The notes beneath the pieces were generated by a model. It did not search any database, had not been told where the DNA came from, and saw only the letters and a program-made list of their open reading frames with translations. A stretch of DNA of 41,287 nt from Candidatus Heimdallarchaeota archaeon B3_Heim. Lineage in GTDB: Archaea; Asgardarchaeota; Heimdallarchaeia; Hodarchaeales; Hodarchaeaceae. The position numbers and the translations under genes were made by a program. The stretch is from NCBI GenBank assembly GCA_003144275.1, contig NJBF01000035.1, forward strand, positions 1 to 41,287, read 5' to 3'. Below, piece by piece: positions 22,335 through 31,352 of the stretch; positions within the stretch are counted from its first letter, which is position 1; every line of letters begins with the position of its first letter.

Positions 22335-24189
22335 AGATGGGGAAGAAACAGACGCAAGATACATAGCTGACGTTGCTGATATGATTACGAACAATCATAC
22401 ACAAGTCCATGTCATTTTATTAGGTGTGGACACAGAAGCTTCTGAACTACAAGAGCTAGCGTATGCTACACAAGGGTCGATTCATTTTGCTTTTGATCCT
22501 GCATCAGGTACTTTAACCTCTGATCTAGCAGATATTTATCGTTCTATCGCAGAGCAAACAACCAATGAACAACGAGTCTTTTCAAACTCAGCAGTACTTA
22601 AAGGGACTAATTGGAATATAGAGGATTCATTTTCTCTCGACCAAGCGAAAAAAGCTACAATAGTCCTTAACTATAAAGCCAGTTCTCCTCTTGTTGGGCA
22701 ACCAGTAGTGGTACAAACGCCTGGAGGTGCAAATATTTCAGCAACGTTTACAGGAGGAAAACAAGGGGTAACAAACTACTATGGCCATTACGTTTGGATT
22801 TTAAACCAACCTATTGCAGGTATTTACAAAATAATAGTTGGTCAGGGATCAGGAGATATTGAATATTTCACAGAAGCTTCTGTTGAAGGCCCCGTCTCAA
22901 TGAATATCTATTTTCCTCTCCCTGATCGACGATCTTTAAAAGAACCTAGTTTAAGAGTAACTGGGTGTGAATTTCCGATTCTTGTGTCACTTGCTGATGA
23001 TACTCCTATTATTGACGCTCGTATTAATGCTTCCATTATAACTGGAACGAGTTATACGAATTATGAATCATGGAATTTAATGCTTTATGATGATGGACAT
23101 CATGGAGATGGTTTACCTGCTGATGGAGTCTATGGAAATTGGTTTACAAGGACAATGAACCCAGGAACATATTCTGTCAAAGTTCAAGCCACTGGATATT
23201 CCTCTATTACTGGAGATTTCACGCGTGAAGTAAATCAAGCATTTCATCTAACTCCTGATGAGGATTTGGATAAAGATGGCTTGCCTGATGGATGGGAAAC
23301 ACGATTTGGGATGAATACCCAAACTGTGGTTGGTGAAGACGGTGGAAAAGGGGATCAAGACCTTGATGGTTTAGAAAATCTTGATGAGCTAATGTACGGG
23401 ACGAGTCCAATAACAGCAGATACAGATCGCGGAGGAGAAAGTGATTTCTCAGAGGTCAATGGCAGTCGTGATCCCTACTTCATGGAAGATGATAATCTTG
23501 TTCTACCCCACTTTCTGGCCATTCCTGGGAACCAGAATGTTACGATTCGATTCCAACCAAGACCTGGAGTAGTCCAATTTAAGCTTTATCGTGCTGATAA
23601 CATTAGTAAAAGCTTTGTGCTTATAGACGATTCGATAGACGCGAGTACACTCGAGTTTATTGATTCTGGTTTGACTAACGGTGAAATTTATTACTATCGA
23701 ATGATTGCTGTGAATTCAGGAGGGGCTGAAAGTGGTTATAGTCCGATAATGAGTGTTATCCCTAGGATTGATACAATTCGACCTGTTGCATTTGTTTTTA
23801 TTAACAATGGAGATCAATACACTAATAATCCTACAGTAACATTAAAAATGATCACTAATGAAACAGATATCACACACATGCGAGTTTCGCAAACATCGTC
23901 ATTTGAAGGAGGTTCATGGGTACACTTTCAAAATACTATTATGTTCACATTGATGGGTATAGGGCCACAATTTGTATTTGTAGAATTCAAAGATACGTTC
24001 GGGAATATAGGCGGGAATGATCGTGGTATATATGCTTATGATGGAATAATCATTGATCCCAGCTATTCACCCCCAAGTTCATCCAGTACTACTCAAAATG
24101 CAGATTGGGCTTCTTTCGATATTGTTGTTTATGGGTTGATTATCTCATCAATAATTCTTTACAGGAAGAAAAAGAAATTAAAAAGGTGA
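22303..24189 (+). CDS. Cell-surface protein with partial VWA domain, 5'-truncated
   Basis: The 628-residue frame opens in the middle of a von Willebrand A domain: FFAVLTDGEETDA is the central strand and the TDGEE motif, and the MIDAS DxSxS strand and signal peptide are missing. A GTG at 22303 is the only start, with a stop codon just before. Later parts are intact: a domain with LYDDGHHGDGLPADGVYG (about 265-285), calcium-type repeats DEDLDKDGLPDGWE and DQDLDGLENLDE (about 322-360), a fibronectin III-like region, and a C-terminal membrane anchor VVYGLIISSIILYRKKKK. The family sits outside the cell, anchored by that helix. Without a signal peptide this copy should not be exported and is probably a pseudogene. 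Confidence 0.7.
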   Translation: MREILFFAVLTDGEETDARYIADVADMITNNHTQVHVILLGVDTEASELQELAYATQGSIHFAFDPASGTLTSDLADIYRSIAEQTTNEQRVFSNSAVLKGTNWNIEDSFSLDQAKKATIVLNYKASSPLVGQPVVVQTPGGANISATFTGGKQGVTNYYGHYVWILNQPIAGIYKIIVGQGSGDIEYFTEASVEGPVSMNIYFPLPDRRSLKEPSLRVTGCEFPILVSLADDTPIIDARINASIITGTSYTNYESWNLMLYDDGHHGDGLPADGVYGNWFTRTMNPGTYSVKVQATGYSSITGDFTREVNQAFHLTPDEDLDKDGLPDGWETRFGMNTQTVVGEDGGKGDQDLDGLENLDELMYGTSPITADTDRGGESDFSEVNGSRDPYFMEDDNLVLPHFLAIPGNQNVTIRFQPRPGVVQFKLYRADNISKSFVLIDDSIDASTLEFIDSGLTNGEIYYYRMIAVNSGGAESGYSPIMSVIPRIDTIRPVAFVFINNGDQYTNNPTVTLKMITNETDITHMRVSQTSSFEGGSWVHFQNTIMFTLMGIGPQFVFVEFKDTFGNIGGNDRGIYAYDGIIIDPSYSPPSSSSTTQNADWASFDIVVYGLIISSIILYRKKKKLKR

Positions 24190-24366
24190 AAAATTCCCCG
24201 TACCACTTTTAACTTACTTATCACCTCTTTTTATCTGCAAATCCCCCTCTTTTCAGATTGGTGCTATCCAAGTTATCTATTTTATGTTAGCTAGAGATTC
24301 CATATAAGAAACAGAAACGGGTATTTAGACATTTACTTATAAGATTAAAATCTATGTGGAAAAAAC

Positions 24367-25071
24367 ATGGTGTGTATAGAACTAGAACCGTGGATAGAAA
24401 AACAAATCCCTCCGAATTTGGTAGATCACTTCAAAAATCTACGTAAAGATCAATTAGCATTACAAAAAAGGGTGATTATTGAGGATCATCCTTCTTTATC
24501 AAGGATTTCCCTCGTGGCGGGTTGTGATGTTTCATATTTTTCTAATGGTGATGCTTGTGCTGGTATAGCGGTTCTAGAAATCCCTAGCTTAACTCAGGTA
24601 GAATATGTGTTCTATATCTACACACCCAAAATTGACTATGTTCCTACATTTCTAGCATATCGAGAGGCACCAGGGATAGTGGAGGCATATAAGAAACTAC
24701 AAAACAAACCAGATCTTATTGTGGTTGATGGAAATGGTATTCTTCACCCTCACAAGTTGGGTATTGCATCTCATTTAGGAATTATTCTGAATAAACCAAC
24801 CATAGGGGTTGCCAAGCGACTCTTAATAGGGAGCTTTGATGAACAAATCCTATTAGAAAATAAATTCTCTCCTGTTATGTATAAAAATCAAGAAATCGGA
24901 GCAGCAGTGGTTACTAATCAAAGCTACAAACCGATTTATATTTCACCTGGAAATCTCCTCTCCATTCAGACTGCAAGATCCCTTATCTCACGCTATACAC
25001 GTCAACGTTTACCAGAGCCCATTAGATTAGCAGATAAACTTACTCGAGATACCGTGAAGGATTTAGAATAA
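24367..25071 (+). CDS. nfi: Endonuclease V
   Basis: The 234-residue protein has all family blocks: D54 in AGCDVSY, YVPTFLAYREAP, VVDGNGILHPHKLGIASHLG and PTIGVAKR, plus a C-terminal RLPEPIRLAD. The aspartates and glutamate bind the metal. Endonuclease V cuts the second phosphodiester bond 3' to deoxyinosine in DNA, or acts on inosine-containing RNA in some lineages. The start ATG at 24367 has no ribosome binding site, and a TATA-like ACTTATAAG lies about 27 bp upstream, so the message may be leaderless. Monocistronic. Repeat copy 6 follows 45 bp after the stop. Confidence 0.93.
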   Translation: MVCIELEPWIEKQIPPNLVDHFKNLRKDQLALQKRVIIEDHPSLSRISLVAGCDVSYFSNGDACAGIAVLEIPSLTQVEYVFYIYTPKIDYVPTFLAYREAPGIVEAYKKLQNKPDLIVVDGNGILHPHKLGIASHLGIILNKPTIGVAKRLLIGSFDEQILLENKFSPVMYKNQEIGAAVVTNQSYKPIYISPGNLLSIQTARSLISRYTRQRLPEPIRLADKLTRDTVKDLE

Positions 25072-25115
25072 TCTGTAGTTTCCTGAAGATAAACCGATCA
25101 TTAAGATTGTCAAAA

Positions 25116-25138
25116 ACTAAACCAGCCTTTTACGGAGG
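25116..25138 (+). repeat. Dispersed intergenic repeat, copy 6
   Basis: ACTAAACCAGCCTTTTACGG followed by AGG keeps the core but lacks the upstream TATAT stretch. A partial echo, TTGACGGAGA, occurs at 25214-25223. The copy lies 45 bp after the endonuclease V stop. Confidence 0.7.
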
Positions 25139-25289
25139 TAGAGAAAAAACCATTCATTCGTCTAACCTGTACTTATTAGAGTTTATTTTTGAAATTGATT
25201 TATTCTTTTGAAGGTTGACGGAGATAATCATACCTGAATCCCAAGTAAAGAAAAAAGAAATTTAATCTCCACTCTGAATTTGATTTATA

Positions 25290-25973
25290 TTGGTTGTGAA
25301 GATTCTGACAGAAGATTATCCATTTATTCCTTATTTTCCGGAGACTATTGTAGAAGAAGAAATGATGACTAGGTCAAGAGGTTTCTACCACCATGCAAAT
25401 AAGCGTCGTTCGATTCGACATTTTTCTAATCGACCAATTCCTAGGCAAATCGTTGAAAATATTGTTAGAACTGCTGGAACTGCACCCTCAGGAGCGAATA
25501 AACAACCTTGGACTTTTGTTGTGGTTTCTGATCCTAAACTTAAATCGAAGATTCGAATCGCTGCAGAAATCGAAGAAAAAGAATTTTATAAACGTAAAAT
25601 TACTGATGAATGGCGTAAAGACCTAGCTCCATTAGGTACTGACTGGAAAAAACCTTATTTGGATATAGCACCCATCATTATTGTTGTTTTCCGACAAGTT
25701 TACTCTTTTGATACAAATAAAACTAAACGAAAGCATTATTTCGTAATGGAAAGTATAGGGATAGCTGTTGGAATGCTTATTACTGCGATTCATAATTCAG
25801 GCTTAGTGACACTAACGCATACCCCCAGTCCAATGAAGTTCCTACGGGAGATATTAAAACGTCCTATCAATGAAAAACCATTTGTATTAATGCCCGTTGG
25901 TTACCCTGCTGAAAATGTAACTGTACCCGATATAAAAAGGAAAAAACTCTCTGAAATACTAGTGTGGAAATAA
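25290..25973 (+). CDS. Nitroreductase-family flavoprotein, iodotyrosine-deiodinase-like
   Basis: The 227-residue protein begins with a TTG at 25290 or GTG at 25296; no ATG lies near. FMN-binding blocks are KRRSIRHFSNRPI (about 38-50) and TAGTAPSGANKQPWTF (about 61-76). The active-site lid region EKEFYKRKITDEWRKDLAPL and GTDWKKP is characteristic of the iodotyrosine deiodinase (IYD) branch, in which Glu, Tyr and Lys bind the halotyrosine zwitterion. A reductive dehalogenase-like or general nitroreductase role is possible; prokaryotic IYD relatives have poorly known natural substrates. Predicted cytosolic. Confidence 0.85.
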   Translation: MVVKILTEDYPFIPYFPETIVEEEMMTRSRGFYHHANKRRSIRHFSNRPIPRQIVENIVRTAGTAPSGANKQPWTFVVVSDPKLKSKIRIAAEIEEKEFYKRKITDEWRKDLAPLGTDWKKPYLDIAPIIIVVFRQVYSFDTNKTKRKHYFVMESIGIAVGMLITAIHNSGLVTLTHTPSPMKFLREILKRPINEKPFVLMPVGYPAENVTVPDIKRKKLSEILVWK

Positions 25974-26295
25974 TCTTTTCTTAAAAATGGTGTACTTGGA
26001 TATTTTGAACTATAAGAACGGGATATTTATTATTGAATATATTCTTGAATTTATTTAATGTCTTTTATTGAAATTGCTTTTTTCTGGTTCTCTTCAGATA
26101 AACCTTGGAATAATCTGTAATTGAATAAATATTAACCAATAAATTGATACCCATTCTTAGTGGAATATTCACAAATCTGTAAATTACACAGTAGGCTAAT
26201 CTATGCAAACAGAAAACACTTATTAGTCATTGTCTTACAATTCAACCGTTTTGTCTTACACATGAAAATTCCGACATATGAAAGGCGGAGAAGAA
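25974..26295. promoter_or_regulatory. Control region of the nickel transporter operon with direct repeat
   Basis: TTGTCTTACA occurs at 26230-26239 and again at 26251-26260, 21 bp apart, two helical turns. The pair lies 36-66 bp before the NikM start and is a candidate operator for the NikR protein encoded at the end of the operon. The rest of the stretch is AT-rich with no recognised gene. Confidence 0.45.
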
Positions 26296-26979
26296 ATGCA
26301 TATACCTGATGGTTGGGTTGATCCTTTTTTTTTAATGATCACCTGGATCGTGACAATTATCATTATCATGGCAAGTATTAGAAAAATGAAAGATATTGAT
26401 GAAACAAGATTGACTTACATGGCAGTTCTTGCTGGAACTATTTTTGCTGCTCAAATGTTGAACTTTCCGATTCTTGGCGGTACTTCTGGGCATCTTCTAG
26501 GAGGTGCTCTTGCTGCATCAATTGTAGGTTTATGGGGTGGGTGTTTAGTCATCTCTGTGGTTTTAATCATTCAGGCCTTCCTTTTCGCTGATGGTGGGAT
26601 AATTGCCCTTGGAGCCAATATTTTTAATATGGCTATTGTTGGAGTTTTTGTAGCGTATCTAATTTTACGTTTTTTTATGATCAATAAAACTCCTAAAAAT
26701 CGATATCGATACTATGGAGGAGTATTTTTAGGTTCATTCCTCTCAGTAATAATAGCTTCCGTTTTTGCAGCGATAGAAATAGGAATTCCAGTAATAAATA
26801 GTGTATCACAAGTAAATTTTGCGGACTCCTTCTTGATTATCTTATTCTATCACTTACTGATTGGTATTGGAGAGGGGATAATCACACTCATAATTGTGAG
26901 TTATTTCAATACTATTCAAATGAATATATTTTTTGAGATTAATAATCCCTCAACTACCCACAATTTTTCCAAAAGGTAA
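26296..26979 (+). CDS. nikM: NikM/CbiM substrate-binding membrane subunit of ECF transporter
   Basis: The protein has 227 residues from the ATG at 26296. I chose this start, not the ATG 18 bp upstream, because NikM/CbiM proteins bind the metal through the free N-terminal amine and His2, and here the N-terminus reads MHIPDGW exactly as in the family; GGCGGAG also lies upstream at ribosome-binding distance. About six membrane segments follow, with the conserved GGTSGHLLGG (about 65-74). It captures the metal for the ECF complex encoded by the next genes. The nikR gene at the operon end points to nickel rather than cobalt. Confidence 0.9.
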   Translation: MHIPDGWVDPFFLMITWIVTIIIIMASIRKMKDIDETRLTYMAVLAGTIFAAQMLNFPILGGTSGHLLGGALAASIVGLWGGCLVISVVLIIQAFLFADGGIIALGANIFNMAIVGVFVAYLILRFFMINKTPKNRYRYYGGVFLGSFLSVIIASVFAAIEIGIPVINSVSQVNFADSFLIILFYHLLIGIGEGIITLIIVSYFNTIQMNIFFEINNPSTTHNFSKR

Positions 26980-26985
26980 TAGAAA

Positions 26986-27291
26986 ATGGAGAATCGTTCG
27001 AAAATTTTGATTGGATCAATATTTATTGTCATTCTTATGCTTACCTTGAGTCCATTTGCTGATCCTAATCCTGATGGTTTAGAAAGCGCTGCCGGCGAGG
27101 GAAACTACGAAGGAAGTGCATTTGATTTAGGCTTCTTAACCGATTATGGATCTGAAGACTCGCTAATTTATCAATTGATCCAGAATGACATGATAGCAAC
27201 CATTGTTTCCGGTTTAATTGGAGTAATTATAGTTGTTTGCTTATTCAGTCTACCTCTTCTATTCTTACGAATAAAAAAGAGCAATTCTTAA
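26986..27291 (+). CDS. nikN: NikN/CbiN small subunit
   Basis: The 101-residue protein has one N-terminal and one C-terminal membrane helix and the diagnostic PDGLES motif (about 29-34) in the extracytoplasmic loop, as in CbiN/NikN. These subunits help the M protein load the metal. The gene begins 6 bp after nikM and ends directly at the ATG of the next gene. Confidence 0.88.
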   Translation: MENRSKILIGSIFIVILMLTLSPFADPNPDGLESAAGEGNYEGSAFDLGFLTDYGSEDSLIYQLIQNDMIATIVSGLIGVIIVVCLFSLPLLFLRIKKSNS

Positions 27292-28089
27292 ATGACAGAT
27301 ATACACCATTACTGTAGTGCTCTACGGACTCAGAAGCAAGTATTAGATATTAGGAGTAAGCTTATCGGCTTAGTTCTTATTGTCCTTGGATGTTCATTCC
27401 TTGTTGATTTCTCTCAAGTCTCCTGGTATGCAATTCTTCTTCTCCTTCTCGTCCTCATTTTAAAGCCTCGAAAGACATTTTTAAAACAAATTGTTTTAAC
27501 ACTCCCTTTGATTATTTCACTATCACTCATTTCATTTTTTTCTTTTGATCCTCCAACTTATAGCAATTTTTTGTTTGAAGCAACACATAACAAAGTTTCA
27601 TTTGCTTTTTTTACTGCTTTTCGTAGCATTGTAATTATCTCCTACATCTTGGTGATCGTTAGTTCTGAGGAGTCATTTTTCGAAATTATTTACGGGTTAG
27701 ATGATTTAAAATTTCCAGGGTTACTTACAAACTTGTTATTTTTAACCTATCGTTTTTTTAGTCTTATCCAAGAGGAATTTTCGCGAATTTTAGATGCTCG
27801 TTCGAATCGAATGTATAGTGAGAGTCCTATCATGCAATTAAGATCATTAAAACTTATCGGTAACATTTTAGGAGCCTCACTTGCTCGATCGTTTAAACGC
27901 GCTGAATACATTTCAGCTTCGTTGTCTGCAAGAGGATTTTCAGGCACCAGTAAATTCTCTCATCCCGAAAAACCATGGACACGAAGTGGTTTCTTATTTG
28001 TTATCTTTACAACAAATATCAGCATTTTTATTGGATTTTATGGACAGAATTCACCTATTGATTTGCTTTTAGGATTGTTATTCCTATGA
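27292..28089 (+). CDS. nikQ: NikQ/CbiQ ECF transmembrane (T) subunit
   Basis: The 265-residue protein has five or so membrane helices. The cytosolic coupling helices carry the two short motifs typical of T components: EEFSRILDARSNR (about 161-173) with an ARS-type motif, and SLSARGF (about 210-216), an ARG motif. These bind the ATPase. The start codon directly follows the nikN stop, and the stop overlaps the ATPase start by 4 bp (ATGA). Confidence 0.88.
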   Translation: MTDIHHYCSALRTQKQVLDIRSKLIGLVLIVLGCSFLVDFSQVSWYAILLLLLVLILKPRKTFLKQIVLTLPLIISLSLISFFSFDPPTYSNFLFEATHNKVSFAFFTAFRSIVIISYILVIVSSEESFFEIIYGLDDLKFPGLLTNLLFLTYRFFSLIQEEFSRILDARSNRMYSESPIMQLRSLKLIGNILGASLARSFKRAEYISASLSARGFSGTSKFSHPEKPWTRSGFLFVIFTTNISIFIGFYGQNSPIDLLLGLLFL

Positions 28090-28796
28090 AATTGGATTCA
28101 GAATACGCATTGAGTGTACGTAATTTAAGTTTTAAATATATGAAAAACCAGCCTGAGGTTTTGAGGAACATTTCTGTTAATTTTCCTCTTCATAAAATCA
28201 CAGCTATTGTCGGGCCTAATGGATCAGGTAAGACTACTCTGATGAAGCATTTTAATGGCCTTTTTTTGGCTCAAAATGGTGAAATCTTCGTAAACGGCCA
28301 AGTTCTAACTAAGAAAACTCGTAAAACCATTCAAAAACAGATTGGTATTGTTTTTCAGAATCCAGATGAACAGATTTTTTATCCAAAAGTCTATGATGAT
28401 GTGGCATTTGGCCCAAGGAATATGAACTTGAGCATAGCTGAAATCCATGAAAGAGTCGTTCAAGCTGGAAAATCAGCACATATCTCACATTTAATGGATC
28501 GAATCACTTTCAATTTGTCCTTTGGCGAAAAAAAGAAAGTAGCTTTTGCTGGTATCTTAGCTATGCGACCTGATATACTTGTATTAGATGAACCCACCAT
28601 CGGTATAGATCCATGGTCGAAAAACCATTTTATTACTCTCATCAGATCTTTTAGCCCTGAAAAAACAGTGATAGTAATAACCCATGATTTTGAAATAATG
28701 AAATTTGTTGATTACATTATACTAATAAAAGAAGGCGAAGTAAAGGGTAAGTATACTGACTTTAACTCCTTTTTTCAAGAAGAATTTGCTAATTAA
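28086..28796 (+). CDS. nikO: NikO/CbiO ECF ATPase subunit
   Basis: The 236-residue ATPase has Walker A GPNGSGKTT (about 43-51), the Q-loop region VFQNPDEQIFYPKVYDDVAF characteristic of CbiO/EcfA ATPases, the signature LSFGEKKKVA, Walker B ILVLDEPTIGID and the switch histidine in VITHD. It forms the energising dimer of the nickel transporter. Translationally coupled to nikQ. Confidence 0.92.
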   Translation: MKLDSEYALSVRNLSFKYMKNQPEVLRNISVNFPLHKITAIVGPNGSGKTTLMKHFNGLFLAQNGEIFVNGQVLTKKTRKTIQKQIGIVFQNPDEQIFYPKVYDDVAFGPRNMNLSIAEIHERVVQAGKSAHISHLMDRITFNLSFGEKKKVAFAGILAMRPDILVLDEPTIGIDPWSKNHFITLIRSFSPEKTVIVITHDFEIMKFVDYIILIKEGEVKGKYTDFNSFFQEEFAN

Positions 28797-28805
28797 GGTG
28801 ATTTA

Positions 28806-29222
28806 ATGACTTTAAAAGAAATTCGTGAGACAATTACATTTTCTTGTGATCCACGATTCAAAAAATTACTCTCTACAAAGAAGCAAGAATTTGGATATCA
28901 AACCAAATCTCAAATGATACGGGATGCACTAAAATACTTTTTCGATTCAGAAAAGATGCTAGAGAAGATTTCTGATACTGATATGATCGTAACATTGATT
29001 TCAGTAATTTACAATCATCATGATTCAACTACACTAGAAGAATATTTGCGTGTACAACATCAATCTAATGTAACCTTCTCTTCACATTTTCATCTCTCCT
29101 CTGGAGACTGTATTGAAATTTTAATGATAAATGATCAAGCAAAAAACGTTAAAAAGCTAATTCAAGAGTTACGTGGCATTAATGGTTTGAAAAATATATC
29201 TTTCAAATTAAACCTTATTTAG
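28806..29222 (+). CDS. nikR: NikR nickel-responsive regulator
   Basis: The 138-residue protein has an N-terminal ribbon-helix-helix DNA-binding domain (about 1-50, with TKSQMIRDALKYF) and a C-terminal ACT-like metal domain. The nickel ligands match NikR: a histidine in RVQHQS (H85), HFH (H94, H96) and C102 in GDCIEI. NikR binds DNA when nickel-loaded and represses nickel uptake. It closes the operon 9 bp after nikO with an AAGGTGA ribosome binding site. Its end overlaps the aspartate-semialdehyde dehydrogenase remnant on the other strand by 4 bp. Confidence 0.9.
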   Translation: MTLKEIRETITFSCDPRFKKLLSTKKQEFGYQTKSQMIRDALKYFFDSEKMLEKISDTDMIVTLISVIYNHHDSTTLEEYLRVQHQSNVTFSSHFHLSSGDCIEILMINDQAKNVKKLIQELRGINGLKNISFKLNLI

Positions 29223-29937
29223 CGGAGTTGGAGGATTTTATCTTTAAGGCTCTTCTTGAAAGCAATCGATCCAGATTCGGGAAATCTCAAAGTAATTTCT
29301 TCCCTGTTAACAAGAATTTTTCGTACTTCAATTGAAATCTTTTCTTCCTCATTCTCTATAAACGGAATGACCCGATCACGAGGAATGGATTCAAGCCCTT
29401 CAAATCCTGCTCCACTTAATGCCTGATAACTACTGACATAAACGTTTTTAATTTGTTGAACTTGTCTGATCTCATTTAATAGCATTGCAAGTCCAGAAAC
29501 AGTACAATTAGAGTTTGTGACAATAAATCCATTATTATTAAACGAATCTTGATGTGTAATGATCTCAAGATGTTTAGCATTTATTTCAGGTATTAAGATA
29601 GGAACTTTTGGTTCACAGCGATGCGCAGAAGCATTTGAGAAAACTGGTCTCCATTCTGGGCTAATTTTAACTCAATATCTTTTGCTATTGATGCAGGGAG
29701 TGCACTGAACACTATATCATAACTATTAGGGGTTAAATTACGAAGTGAACTCAATTTTAAATTAGCAAACATATCTGGAATTTCAAATGACGGCAAGTTC
29801 CATTTACTCTTGAGTGATTGACCCTCAGATTTATCTGATGCAACCACTTCTGTTAATTCAAAATATGGGTGTGTATCTAAAAGCCGTACAAATTGCTGTC
29901 CTATTAACCCTGTCCCTAATATAACGCAACGTTTCAC
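29219..29937 (-). pseudogene. asd: Aspartate-semialdehyde dehydrogenase, frameshifted and internally deleted
   Basis: The N-terminal frame (29593-29937) has the NADP-binding CVILGTGLIGQQFVRLLDTH and IVFSALPA. It breaks near 29644 through loss of one base: in the next frame the family sequence continues as VFSNASAHR, ILIPEIN and TNSNCTVSGLAM with the catalytic cysteine, then QALSGAGFEGLESI and IPFIENEEEKI. The frame then ends after about 240 residues in total instead of about 350, and the C-terminal RVPV..GH substrate-binding region is missing. The enzyme makes aspartate semialdehyde for lysine, threonine and methionine. Two independent lesions show that this copy is dead. Confidence 0.85.
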
Positions 29938-30114
29938 TTGTTGTACTCCTATCTTTAAGTTATTTAGCTCAATTCAACACGATCAGTTCCTAGTACAGAT
30001 ACTTAAATTAACATTTTTGTCTTCTACTTAAATATGTGGTGAATTTTTGCCTTGATGTTCGTAGAAAACAGAAATGTCTTGTATTTTCGAACAATAATTC
30101 ATACCAATAACGAT

Positions 30115-30134
30115 ATATACCAAAAACGGTATAT
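30115..30134. promoter_or_regulatory. ArsR-type operator overlapping the promoter
   Basis: ATATACC (30115-30121) and GGTATAT (30128-30134) form a perfect 7-bp inverted repeat with a 6-nt spacer, 17 bp before the ATG of the ArsM-ArsR gene. The half-site also serves as a TATA-like element. The ArsR domain of the gene itself is the probable ligand. Confidence 0.6.
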
Positions 30135-30151
30135 GTTTCTCCTGATGAAGC

Positions 30152-31306
30152 ATGAAAATACAAGAAGAAACTATACAACAATCATACTCTAATGCCTTGA
30201 AACGAAAGAAATACAACTCAGAGTCTTCCTGTTGTGCACCGCAGACTCAATCTCAGAGCTGTTGTCCTCCATCAACAACATCAGGCTTAAATGAACCTGT
30301 TTCATTTGGATGCATATATTTAAAGCCTATTCTGATGGATTACATTGAACAAGGAATGACTGTTATTGATTTGGGCTCAGGTGCTGGTCATGATCTCATG
30401 ATAGCAGCAGAGCTAGTAGGGCCAAATGGTAAAGCTATTGGTGTGGATTTTACTGATGATATGATTAGAGAGGCAAGGGAGAATGCCCAAAAAAATAATC
30501 ATTCTAATGTCACCTTAGTGAAGGCAAATATAAGAGATATTCCTCTTCCTGATAATAGTGCAGATGTAATTATCAGTAATTGTGTCATCAATCTTGCCTT
30601 AGATAAAAAACAGGTGTTTAATGAAGTATTCAGATTGTTAAAACCTGGTGGAATTATGATAGATGCAGATGTCATCGCAACTAAACCTTTAAGACGTGAA
30701 ATTAGAGAAAATTCCAGTCTGTGGTGTGGTTGTGTTGGAGGGGCACTTACTAAAGATGAACATAAAGAAATATTGAACAAAATAGGATTTACAAATATAT
30801 CTGTAAAACTTGGGGAAAAAGAGGAAGTTCAATTCGAAGCACCTGAACTAATAGTCGAATCTGGAATAATTCTAGCAATAAACCCGATGAGTGAGAGAAT
30901 GAAATATTCCTGTTGTAATCTTACTTCTAAGGAAGTTGAAAATCTAGCCAATCCTGAACTCCCAGATGAACTCGGGATTAGAATTTTAAAAACTGTAGGT
31001 CATCCTTTAAGATTAAAAATCCTGCGTCTACTCTTAAATCAGCAAGAATTATGTACTTGCGATTTAACTTCGGTGTTTGAAGAACAACAACCAATTATTA
31101 CGAAGCAATTGGCAAGATTAAAGGAGGAAAATTTGATAATTGGACGTAAGATAACTTTTAGTAAAGAAGGATTGATGGAATCAAAACTAAATGGAAAATG
31201 GACTGCCTATCGGATCAACCCTGATAAACATGAATTCCTAACCCATCTTCTTTCTCCTTTTATTTCATCTCCGCAAAAGCGAGCAGAGAATAGGTGTGAC
31301 TGTTGA
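30152..31306 (+). CDS. arsM: ArsM arsenite methyltransferase fused to ArsR regulator
   Basis: The 384-residue protein joins two domains. Residues 50-245 are an As(III) S-adenosylmethionine methyltransferase: SFGC with C54, SAM motif DLGSGAGHD (73-81), GVDFTDDM, SNCVINL with C144, and C192/C194, matching the three conserved arsenic-binding cysteines. The N-terminal part has CC pairs at 27-28 and 37-38. Residues 270-365 are an ArsR-family winged helix: HPLRLKILRLL, the metal-binding ELCTCDL (C301, C303) and the recognition helix QPIITKQLARLKEE. The product ends in CDC. It would both methylate arsenite and repress its own promoter. The upstream palindrome supports autoregulation. Confidence 0.9.
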   Translation: MKIQEETIQQSYSNALKRKKYNSESSCCAPQTQSQSCCPPSTTSGLNEPVSFGCIYLKPILMDYIEQGMTVIDLGSGAGHDLMIAAELVGPNGKAIGVDFTDDMIREARENAQKNNHSNVTLVKANIRDIPLPDNSADVIISNCVINLALDKKQVFNEVFRLLKPGGIMIDADVIATKPLRREIRENSSLWCGCVGGALTKDEHKEILNKIGFTNISVKLGEKEEVQFEAPELIVESGIILAINPMSERMKYSCCNLTSKEVENLANPELPDELGIRILKTVGHPLRLKILRLLLNQQELCTCDLTSVFEEQQPIITKQLARLKEENLIIGRKITFSKEGLMESKLNGKWTAYRINPDKHEFLTHLLSPFISSPQKRAENRCDC

Positions 31307-31352
31307 TATTTTAAATTTACAATTAACGGTGGATTCATGAAGGAATATACCC

